Source: Liolophura sinensis
Taxonomy: Eukaryota; Mollusca; Polyplacophora; Chitonida; Chitonidae
Direction: 5' to 3'
DNA: 64,000 nt
Assembly (NCBI RefSeq): GCF_032854445.1
Contig: NC_088302.1
Location: forward strand, 37,640,191 to 37,704,190
A model generated the notes under the pieces. It searched no databases. It was given only the letters and a program-made list of their open reading frames with translations, and was not told the origin of the DNA. Within the stretch, counting starts at the first letter, position 1. Every line of letters begins with the position of its first letter. The position numbers and the translations under genes were made by a program. This document shows positions 28,217 through 39,200 of the stretch, piece after piece.

Positions 28217-31200
28217 AAACACAAAGCAGTGTTACGCTTAAAACGATAAGATATCAGTCACCTGGCGACACGGCATTAGTTAGCTTATAGTCTTTAGATA
28301 GTTTTGAACAACCGGGCCACTGTGATTAAGACAAAGATATGATTACCTGTCAAGACATATGTTAGTAATCATGACACAGTTGATGGGGTGTGTCTACTAT
28401 TTGAACACGAAGAAATATTGAGACGAAACATACGCTTTACTTACCACCACTTCTCCCACATGTTGTCATATATTATGTTATGTGGCTGTGATCCCCATGT
28501 GGGTTCCAACTTGTCCCACAGGCCTATATGTATAGTTCTCGGTCACATTCTCTGTCGTCATATTGATGCATTTTGATACACATCACAGGATTTTGTAGAG
28601 ATTAAAAGGAAGATATTCTTAAATGTTCAGACGTCTCACTCTGGTTTGTATTTTGCTTCTTTAAGCAATAAACGCTTTCTGGACTGTTATGCTACCAAAT
28701 CTCATTGGTTACGTTCTTGGTAAGATCTGCTATGTAGCGTTTAATGGAGGGAGAGATAGTGCTCTCAAATAAATACCTTACCTTAACTTTAACTTAACCG
28801 TAGCTCTAAGCGTTGGTGAGTTCGGGTGAGATTCTGGCGGCAACGGGGTGGTATTAGGAAGATGGTGCAATGGATATTAAATGTCTTCCGAATTACGCCT
28901 ATAAACAGTCCTGTCAGAGATTTCAGCGATGTCAAAATAAATCATATTCTGCATCCCCTTGCAGGTGGAGTATTTCTTCTTTTTCTCAGGATCCATAATT
29001 CACTGGACGTTCAGATTATATCAGGTCACAATTTAACGTACAGAGCTAGATTTTGTCTAGATTAAGTCGTAATTTGTTTGGGAACTGGTCGAGAACTGAA
29101 GATTCGAATCACCTGCAGCACATCGAAATAGGAAAATATTAATAGAGGTGTGATATGGACGCTTGTTTTTAAATGCGCCATAAGGACACATTAGATACGA
29201 GTTGGGCAGGGAGTTTCCCAACTTTCGTTGTCAGTGGAGCCTTGGCAAAAAAAGTCGACGGCGCTTATATGGCCGTTAGCACTGTTTAACACACGTTCAA
29301 GAGTAGTTGTTTTAATTTATCTTTTGCAAGCTTTTTTTGCAAATTTTAACGAGACAAAATCTGTTCCGATATTGTCAGAAAGTTAGATAATGAACTTGCC
29401 AGGTGTCAAACCTGCCATGTTCGTCTTGTGCACTGAATTCACGCCACAAACCAAGGTGTGTACCAGATTTTTTTGTCACGATAAGTATACTTATTTATAT
29501 CCATTGCAATCTCCTAGGAAATGTTCACAAGTGTTTAAAGACTATGAAGAACCAAATAAAGATCAACGCTTACAGAGACAAAGGCACGCTAATACAATGT
29601 TTTGTGTCTTAAATTAGTACATTCTCACAAATGAATTGTTCATACAACATTCGTGTATTAAATAAATGTATATTTCCTCTCCGCGTACAACAACTGAGCA
29701 TCTTAATTTTGTCAAAGTTTCCAGCACAGAAACTAGAACCAAATATGCATAGGCTCGAACATATAAAGTATTCAAGAGAAAAAAACAAGCTAAACTGAAC
29801 AGAATAATATACAAAAAAATCACTGTGATGATAATACTTTTACCAAATGGCTATAACGATAACATTTGTCGGCAAAGAGAGAAAATGTTTATTTTTATTT
29901 GTTTTAGAGACTTTTGAAGGGATTTATGGTGATGGGTTTTCCTCAGGACTTAATTATTCCTGAAAGCGAGACGATTTTATGGTGTTTAGGATGTGCAAAG
30001 CAACAAGTACCACATAACCGGAAAAAGAAAACAAATAGTTCCTTTGCCACGAATCTTACACGTCATGAAGTTCATTATTTCCCAGCGGGCCCGTTTCAAT
30101 GCGATGCAAACTGCCTTGTCATTGAAAGTCAAATTTCAGTTTTTCCCTATTGTGATTAATGGAGTTATTTTACACACATATTATACTGCCAGCTGAACGT
30201 GTTAAGGTTATATTACTATATATATATTATTATATCGGCTTTTATTATTTTTATTCGTTTTTGGTGGCCATGAGTCAGAACAAAAACCGTTCCATCATCA
30301 CTACTCGAGCTGTTAAACTTAAGTTCACTTTTACGCCCCTAATTGAACATATGCATCTTTCTACAGATAAAAATACAGCTTTCCATTGGAAAAGTACGGC
30401 TTTCCATAGGAAAAGTACAGCCTTCCATAGGATAAGCACAGCTTTGCCTGGGGAAAATGTAGTGTTCCGTGGGAAAAGATGGAGTTATATGGAGAGTACA
30501 TTAGGTTTTGTACATCTTTAGTTTTTTATGCATAGGTCTATGAACTAATGTACATCTCAATCAGATTCTAACGCGCTTAATACTAGTACCTTGGCATGTA
30601 TATGTTTGCAAAGTATTTTTTTCTTTTTTGAGTGCATTTTTCGTTCCTCAACATACTTTTTTTCAGCTTAAAATAATTCCGTTTGGTTTAGCATGGCTCA
30701 CGGTTTCCACCCCCTGCCAGATACACGGTTCCCGATAGAAGCTGTGGTGCTGGCAAGTCTAACGCCAGTCATAGTTATGCAGCACTACTGGAATACAAGA
30801 TGCAAATTGAATTCCCCCCTGAGATTCGCCCTGGATAAGGCGGCAATACCGGCTGACGAGAACTCGGCGCTTCGTTAAACCTCCATCTCGCTGTGTCGCT
30901 TATGGGAAAGCCAGAACAGCCTGGCTTGGACAGCCTACATCACCACCGCCTTCACTTCCTTCACAATATCGCTTTGCACTCCGTTTTAATATTGGTATGA
31001 TTTAGTATTGCGTAGGTGATGTGGAAAATTTAATTACCTTGGTTTCGTTGTGTTCCATGAAGAGTTTGTTCGCTATCGATCGTGGGGAAGAAAACAATCA
31101 TTCCGATATGTAATTTTACGGGGCTCTTTAGAAAATGACGAAATGATGGGGGAAAGTTGTTGGAATAAAGCGTCAGTGACAAGGAAAAGACAATCAATTA

Positions 31201-32080
31201 GAGGCAAGAAATCTTGACGTTCGAGCCATGTAATTTGTTTTCTCCTTTCAAGTATCACTAAAACCAGTGCCTGCCAGAAACGCGCTTCACGAGGTTCGAT
31301 GTTCAATCAGCGTTCAGGAAAAGGAACAAAGTTTATAATGAATGAAAAGTTCTGCATGGGCCAGGCGTGATTAAAAAAAATCATTATCTAAGTTGGGTTG
31401 CTAATGATCAGTTCCTCCATTAGTCGGAATTAAGAGCCCCGAAGGAAGAAACATGCGCTCCTAAGCCAGACCGTCCACTGATTTGTCGGAGCGAATCAAC
31501 ACGCGTGGATAGCTGTGAACTCTGGTTTGCTGACTGACTGCCCCGTTAAAATTTGGCAGCTGACGCAAACCTTGTTATATTGATAAGTTGTACATTATCG
31601 GAGACAGCCCGAGATGAGATCTCCCATTACAATCTAGGATGGCACGTTGTGCCGTTGTGTTCGTTCAAATCGCCGTGTACTAACGTATTGTCTGCGCGCC
31701 GCTGACTGGGAAGCTGGCTTCCCCCGCGCTTCTCGGGTCAGACACGAACTGTAGAAGCCCTGTGCAGACCCAGTAACGTCGCTTCTGCATGAAGCCCGGC
31801 TTTATTTCTTTCTGGCCTGACCTTCGTTTACAAATTTAGCAATACAATTAGTTCTTGGTTGCTTCCTGCTCGCTTCTGCAGGGATCTCTTCTTATCCACT
31901 GGCCTCACCTCACTGGGTTTGGGGAGCCTGTATGTATAGCGTTATGCCATGCCGGTCTACGACGACGACGACTCCTGCCTCTAACCCTAAAACGCAGAGC
32001 CAGCCATCTGCGCATGTCACTATCGCTTCCCTCATAAGACTGATAGAGCCACTAACCAACTGTCTTAACTTGAATTTCAG
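28217..32080. other. Intergenic DNA and probable 5' flank of receptor gene 2
   Basis: It contains the short repeat at 30375-30481 and AT-rich hairpins near 30215. The last 600 bases are less AT-rich and are the likeliest place for the promoter or a 5' untranslated exon of the downstream gene. I cannot place a start site. Confidence 0.6.
30375..30481. repeat. Degenerate 21-bp tandem repeat, about five units
   Basis: Units of the form acagctttccataggaaaagt start at 30375, 30396 and 30417 and continue more diverged to about 30481. Confidence 0.75.
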
Positions 32081-32235
32081 TGAATGGTAGTGCGTTTTGC
32101 TATGAAGGAGTAAACGTGTTTCTCGACGCCGTGGCTCTGTTTTGGATGACCGTGTGACGCTCCTAGGGGTACCGATGTCCTCTCGAGAGGATGCCCTGTC
32201 CACTCCTGGAGAGACCACTGACCGGGGTGAAGACC
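32081..32235 (+). promoter_or_regulatory. Probable 5' leader of receptor gene 2 with upstream ATGs
   Basis: An acceptor-like ttaacttgaatttcag ends at 32080, so this exon may begin at 32081 with a spliced 5' untranslated exon upstream. The leader has short upstream frames at 32084-32113 (stop taa) and 32146-32157 (Met-Thr-Val-stop). An ATG at 32175 in another frame overlaps the main start. An in-frame ATG at 32191 precedes the preferred one. Confidence 0.45.
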
Positions 32236-32329
32236 ATGGGCGGGACTATGACCACTCTCTTCATCCTTCTCAGCTTCCCTCTGGTCACCGTCAACCAGAA
32301 ACATCCTTATCCAAAGACCATACCAATAG
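32236..32329 (+). CDS. Receptor gene 2, exon 1: signal peptide
   Basis: The ATG at 32236 has the context gaccatggg, an almost ideal animal start context, and opens MGGTMTTLFILLSFPLVTVN, a compact signal peptide. It is followed by QKHPYPKTIPI and a split Gly codon at the donor g|gtaagt (32330). The in-frame ATG at 32191 would add 15 residues before the hydrophobic core and has a weaker context. An in-frame tag lies upstream of 32191, so the frame starts here. Confidence 0.82.
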
Positions 32330-35300
32330 GTAAGTCAAGAATAAGTCCGCTTTTTGTCATCGGCCCAATCATTGCAATACCAGCCGTTATACTGTTTATA
32401 CAATATTAACGTAATATCCTCTGTTGTACTGTATGATCGTGTTGTATTCTTTATTGTCAGCATGAATAGTTACATCGCTGATGTATTTCTCTCTTTTTGA
32501 GGATAAATAGAGGATAAATGGCATCGGGCTAACATAAATGCTTACCCGCGTCTATCTGGTGATCAGAGACAAACAAACCATACAATCTACGTAGAGATTT
32601 TCTCCGCATTACCGGCGATGACATAACGGGTCCTGGTCGTTGATGCTAAGCGATCACGCTGTGTATTGATTAGTGTCTTTAACCGAATTCTGGACAATGT
32701 GACTGTATAGGTGTACCTGATGTAACATGCAGATGGTCAGTTTGATTGTGCGATGTGACAATCGATGTTTCACAAAGATGTCATACTTGTACAATGTCGC
32801 GCATATAGGACAATGGTACGTTAATAGTGACTTACAAAATATCCAACGAGAAATGTACGATAAGTGAATGTCGTACGCCGTTTTGCGAACGTGGCCTAAG
32901 TTGGGCAGTGTGATTCCAGGTGTACGGTGAATCATCCTGGCAAATCAGTTTGACTGTATGATGTGACAATCAGCTGGGCTGTGTGACTCCATGTGTACCT
33001 GATGTGACATGTAGATTGTCAGTATGACTGTATGACGTGACAATCAGCTGGGCTGTGTGACAATAGATGTACCTGATGTGACATGTAGATTGTCAGTATG
33101 ATTGTATTATGTGACAATCAGCTGGACTGTGTGACTCCATGTGTACCTGATGTGACATGCAGATAGTCAGTATGACTGTATGATGTGACAATCAGCTGGG
33201 CAGTGTGACTCCATGTGTACCTGATGTGACATGCAGATAGTCAGTATGACTGTATGATGTGACAATCAGCTGGGCTGTGTGACTCCATGTGTACCTGATG
33301 TGACATGTAGATTGTCAGTTTGACTGTATGATGTGACAATCAGCTGGGCAGTGTGACTCCATGTGTACCTGATGTGACATGCAGATAGTCAATTTGACTG
33401 TATGATGTGACAATCAGCTGGGCTGTGTGACTCCATGTGTACCCGATGTGACATCTAGATTGTCAGTATGACTGTATGATGTGACAATCAGCTGGGCAGT
33501 GTGACTCCATGTGTGCCTGATGTGACATGCAGATAGTCAGTATGACTGTATGATGTGACAATCAGCTGGGCAGTGTGACTCCATGTGTACCTGATGTGAC
33601 ATGCAGATAGTCAATTTGACTGTATGATGTGACAATCAGCTTGGCGATTTGACATGTAGATTGTCAGTATGACTGTATGATGTGACAATCAACTGGGCAG
33701 TGTGACTCCATGTGAACCTGATGTGACATGTAGATTGTCAGCATGACTGTATGATGTGACAATCAGCTGGATTGTGTGGCAGTAGATGTATATGATGTGA
33801 CATGTAGTTTGTCAGTTTGACTGTATGATGTGGCAATCAGCTGGGCTGTGTGGCAGTAGGTACATCTGAAGTGGCATGCAGAAGGTGAGTGCGACTGTAT
33901 GATGTGACAATCAGCTGGGCTGTGTGACAATAAATGTACCTGATGTGACATGCAGGTGGTCAGTTTGTCTGTATGATGTGACAATCAGCTGGGCTGTGTG
34001 ACTCCATGTGTACCTGATGTGACATGCAGATAGTCAATTTGACTGTATGATGTGACAATAAGCTGGGCTGTGTGACTCCAGGTGTACCCGATGTGACATG
34101 TATATTGTCAGTATGACTGTATGATGTGACAATCAGCTGGGCAGTGTGACTCTAGATGACATGTAGATGGTCAGTATGACTGTATGATGTGACAATCAAC
34201 TTGGCAGTGTGACTCTAGATGTCGCTCATGTGACATTGCGGTCGTCACTGTGACTCTGTGATGCGACAATCAGGTGGATAGTGTGACTGCGTGTGTCGCG
34301 AATATGACGGTCTAATGGTCAGTCTGGGGGTTAGGGTAAGTAGGTGAACCGGATTTGACAGTCTGCTGCTCAGTATGACTGTAGGTTTATATGATGATCA
34401 GCTGGACAGTGTGTGTGATTCCGAGATGTCAGTCTGAAGGTTAGTGTGACAATGTGTCGTTAGTCTAGATTTATGTATAGCTGATGTGTTTGATAGTTTG
34501 ATGATTAGTGTGGTTATACGTGTGTGGCTGATGTGTGACAGTATATAGCTGATATAACAGCATGCTGGTCAGTGTGACAGTGTGTTTGACTGATATCAGA
34601 GTGTGATGGTCAGTGTGTGTGTCACTGAAGTGTCAGTGTGATGACCAAAGTGATGGTTAGTGTGTCTGTGTGTAATGGTTAGTGTGTCTGTGTGTCACAG
34701 TGTAATGGACAGCGTGGCTGTGTGTGTCGGTGTTGTAACAGTCTTATGAATAGTGTGGCTTTGTGTGTCGTTGATGTTACAGTCTAACGGACAGTGTGGC
34801 TGTGTGTGTCGTTGATGTCACAGTGTAATGGACAGTGTGGCCGTGTGTGTCGTTGATGTCACAGTGTAATGGATAGTGTGGCTGTGTGTGTCGCTGATGT
34901 TACAGTCTAACGGACAGTGTGGCTGTGTGTGTCGTTGATGTCACAGTGTAATGGACAGTGTGGCTGTGTGTGTCGTTGATGTCACAGTGTAATGGACAGT
35001 GTGGCTGTGTGTGTCGCTGATGTCACAGTCTAACGGACAGCGTGGCTGTGTGTGTCGCTGATGTCACAGTGTAATGTAAACTATGACTTTGTGTGTCGTT
35101 GATCTCACAGTGTAATGGACAGTGTGGCTGTGTGTGTCGTTGATGTCACAGTGTAATGGACAGTATGCCTGTGTGTGTCACTGATGTCACAGTGTAATGG
35201 ACAGTTTGGCTGTGTGTGTCGTTGATGTCACAGTCTAACGGACAGTGTGGCCGTGTGTGTCGTTGATGTCACAGTGTAATGGATAGTGTGGCTGTGTGTG

Positions 35301-36241
35301 TCGTTGATGTCACAGTGTAATGGACAGTATGCCTGTGTGTGTCGTTGATGTCACAGTGTAATGGACAGTTTGGCTGTGTGTGTCGCTGATGTCACAGTGT
35401 AATGGACAGTGTGGCTGTGTGTGTCGTTGATGTCACAGTGTAATGGACAGTGTGGCCGTGTGTGTCGTTGATGTCACAGTGTAATGGACAGTGTGGCCGT
35501 GTGTGTCGTTGATGTCACAGCCTGTTGGTCTCTGGAATCTGACATCAGCTTAATGAATGACTAAAGCATAGCTAGGCGCATTCACAAGAAAATCGTATGA
35601 ATTTATTCGAATATCAATTCCTGAATATAAACTGATAAGTAACAGACTAATAATAGCAGCACAAATAATGCTTTACGTTTTGCACGACCAAATAATGGTT
35701 GGAAAGCTAGAAGTGTTTATGGAATATCGGTACTTCCATATCCTGTGCTGAGTTGAATAAGCGTACCCATGCGTGTGTATATGTATAAATTCAGTGTGAG
35801 ACTGCATGGTAGCATAAGATACATGTAACAGCGCCTGTGGGATGTGTAAAATAACACCTGCTCTAGTATTTATGTGATGACTGTGCTTTTTATAGACACA
35901 AAAGCTGCCTTAGTGGTAATCAGTTTGTGTTTGCCCAGTGATTAGCACCATTGTACAGTTTTTTTTACTTGTCTGAAGTGTTTTAATTAACATTTGATAA
36001 GATGGCCTATGTTTTAGTACGTTTGACGGCCGTCTGATGCCTTCTTGTCTTTGAGACCACGACACTTAATGCTTACCTTTATCAGTGTTTAGTGGTATCA
36101 AAAATATCAAAACAATAACAGTATCTTGAGATTCCTCTGTAGGTGCTGGTTTGCGAATGCCCCATTATTACAAAACTGTTTCCTTAAAACTCCCCACAAT
36201 GAAAGATTATTCTTTTTTTAGAAAACAAACCTTAATAATAA

Positions 36242-36272
<31 letters not shown>

Positions 36273-39200
36273 AACAATATCTTAATTTATTGAAGGTAGC
36301 TCGCTCTATTTACAATGCAACTTCCCCAAGGCCTTCACAGAGAAAACAGTATATAGTAGACATGTTCTTCAGAGTCCATCGAAAAAATAGAACAATATAT
36401 ATATATATAAAAAACAAGATAAAGCATCGTGTAGTTTGAAAAGTGAAGGTACATGTATTTATGAATACAAAAGCAACAACAAAACCAATAGTAGGCCTAC
36501 TGTCCCCACAATTGTTCCAACCAACATTAGAACCCCCCCCCCCCCTTCCTGTTGGCTGGAACCCCCTACACACATGTACAGAGGACAAACCAAAGGAGTG
36601 GGAGAAGGCCACTTTCCCATCGCCTGTTTGGTTTGAACAATGCACATGTGTGCAAGAGTGGTACAGGGGCCTAGCCATATGAAAAGGTTGGCTATCATAA
36701 TACATTAATATACATTTCAGTTGTTGTCTGCAGATAACTGTAATTTTAAGTAGCGTGACTAAAAGCTTCATATGGAAAGGGCTTCTTTAATGTGTATTGG
36801 GGGGAAGTTCCATACTTTGATGTCTATACTTGTAAAACTTTCTGTCATGTAATTTGTCCTTTCTTTCGGGAAATACATACTATGCTGTGTTCATCTAAGA
36901 ACAATATTGTGCAGCTGTTTGTGTGGAGGGAAAAGTTCTTTGATATAATTTATACAGAGATTATGTAATGTTTTGTAGATGATACAAAGAATTTTGTACT
37001 TTACCCTTTAATTAAAAATTCATCCATTTTAGTCTCGAAAGTAACGCTTTTCCAGGTCTATAAGATAAGTGTTTATGCCTTCTTGTAGAGCTAAACAAGC
37101 AGCTCTTTTCTGTAACTTGCGTCTCCTTTCTGTATTTTTAATTGAACAGTTTCTCCATACTGAACAGCAATAATCAAAGTGAGGAAGAACATAAAACTTA
37201 TAGAAAATGTCACTACAGTGACGTGTTAGAAGAGCTCTCTTCCTTCGTAGAATCCCTAACAATTTAGAAACCTTTTTACACACATTATTGATTTGAGTGT
37301 TCCAGGAAAGATGTTCATCAGTATAAATACCAAGCAGTTTAGCATTACTGACTTGTTCGAGTTTACTTCCATCAAGTATAACAGAGAAAGGAACGTGTCT
37401 GATTAACTGCAGCCTTAGCCTGGAATCCAGCATCATGTATTTAGATTTTGGGGGATTGATAAACATGAGGTTTTTGATGCACCAGTCTTTTGTACAATCC
37501 ATACCGCTGTTTAAATTGCGCTCAATGTCAGACATATTGCCTGAGGAGGAGTAGGTAGTTGTGTCATCAGCCAAGTTGTCAATAGAATTGCCACTGTCTT
37601 TTATAAATAATGGTAGTTTATTTATACATAGTATAAAAAGTAAAGGTTCCGATATGTAGCTTTGCGGGACACCGGTCTTAATATCCATATCATCAGACAT
37701 TTCTCCTCCAAAAAGAAGCTTATGTTGTCTGTAGGTAGAACTGGAAGAAGGTAAGAGCAGTTGAGTGAAATTTGTATACTTTAATTTTTTTGTTGCCGTC
37801 AAGAGCAGGTATTTTGCGTCACGAGTGTCCACATCCTATATAATTTTCTAGCTCACATTTAAGGGTTTGTAAAGCTGGCGCTTGAAGTGGGAAGTTGCAC
37901 CCTAAGCATGACGTACACCAATGTGTCTGAGAGCTTTATAATGAACACGTGCTCTGACCAGATGGTTCAGCTGATAAACTTCCAGTGTGTAGAAATGTGA
38001 CGACTCAGTCCCATCCCCGGGCTGGAACTTTAGATTTTTACGTTCTTAATTGTCCACCGGGTTTTGGCGACAATTACCGCACACTACCGTTCGCCAAGCC
38101 TTTTTGTGTAGACTTACATGCAGTTACTTACGTCCAGCCGGTGTGGTGTGCAACCTCAGTGAAACCTCTTGAAAAATTCCTGTTTGTATGAAAACATAAC
38201 AAGTCATATGAAAGCTATATGTATCGAAGTAACAGATCAGTAAACCAGCGTAAACGCACATGATCTGCCAATCACTAAAATAGGCTATCCTGAAGATCAC
38301 TTGGCAAAAAAATCAATCAGCGCACATCCAGTGTTATTTTTCTATTATTCTAGTATAGCTCAAAATATTACCTCTGACAAAATATCATCCATGTATGTAC
38401 ACGTGTTATCGTTGAAATTTGATAACAAGTTCGTAAAATTTATATAGTAGCTTCCATGATAAATGTTTCATAATTTAGAATCATTTTAACACTCTAAACA
38501 GCACAAGCACGAGTCTTAAATTTACTGAGAGGCAATGACTTGAGTCACACTTGATAAATAGAAAAATTGCATTTGATTGCCGAGTGTGCAAGTTTTTTGA
38601 AAAATCTCCGGTCTAGCTTAGAGCTATAAGTGTACATTTAATACATGTATCTGCGAACCATAACTTTATTATCTCACTGCGGTGTAATGCTATAAGGTTT
38701 ATGTTTGGAAGAAACCGGAAACAAAACCACTGCCCTTTGCAAGAAAACTTACAGGTTTTCTGACTCTAAGCCCATAACCGAACCAATGAGAGCATTAATA
38801 AAATGTTTCCAAATGAGATGCAAACTATGAGAAAACAAGGAACTCTGTAGGAAATAAAGATTGTAACAGCGTGTATTATTAATATCAGCATTCAGTCACA
38901 GTAAATAAAACCTTGGTGTAAAAAGTGATCGAAAGCTTTCCGAAGCGGTAAACCGTCTGACGTGATGTGTCGCTTTTTCGAGAAGAGAGTCCATATTTAT
39001 AGGCTTACTTGCACTATGAACATAGAGAAGGTGTAACCAGTAGGGAATAATTCTACATTTCTATGAATCTTATAGCCCGTTTCTGTTGGCATAGTGGGCG
39101 AAGTGTGGGATTTATGAATGCGAATGTACTCGCAACACGCCATGAGCATTTACATTACATCGTACTTTGCTCGTGACTCTGTATCTTCCGTCTCATGGTT

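Larger units (their letters stand above)
36232..37850 (-). mobile_element. 5'-truncated non-LTR retrotransposon remnant with (ATT)n tail
   Basis: It reads on the minus strand. The reverse transcriptase 3' half (37029-37832) is followed by about 730 bases of probable 3' UTR and ends in an (AAT)n run on the plus strand (36232-36275), i.e. an (ATT)n tail on the element's sense strand. The 5' break is near 37835-37850, where an in-frame tag occurs. It lies antisense within the intron of receptor gene 2. Simple-repeat tails of this kind are typical of CR1/jockey-like LINEs. Confidence 0.8.

Noticed and set aside
28025-28249. Open frame encoding a long Leu-Phe-Ile-Tyr repeat
   Set aside because: It is the translation of the TTTA microsatellite.
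32954-34240. CRISPR-like array of regularly spaced repeats
   Set aside because: The 74-bp periodicity has no unique spacers; the whole unit repeats, and the host is an animal genome.
36310-36771. 153-codon minus-strand open frame next to the LINE
   Set aside because: It lies in the inferred 3' UTR of the element, is low-complexity in parts (poly-G/Gly run) and matches no retrotransposon protein.
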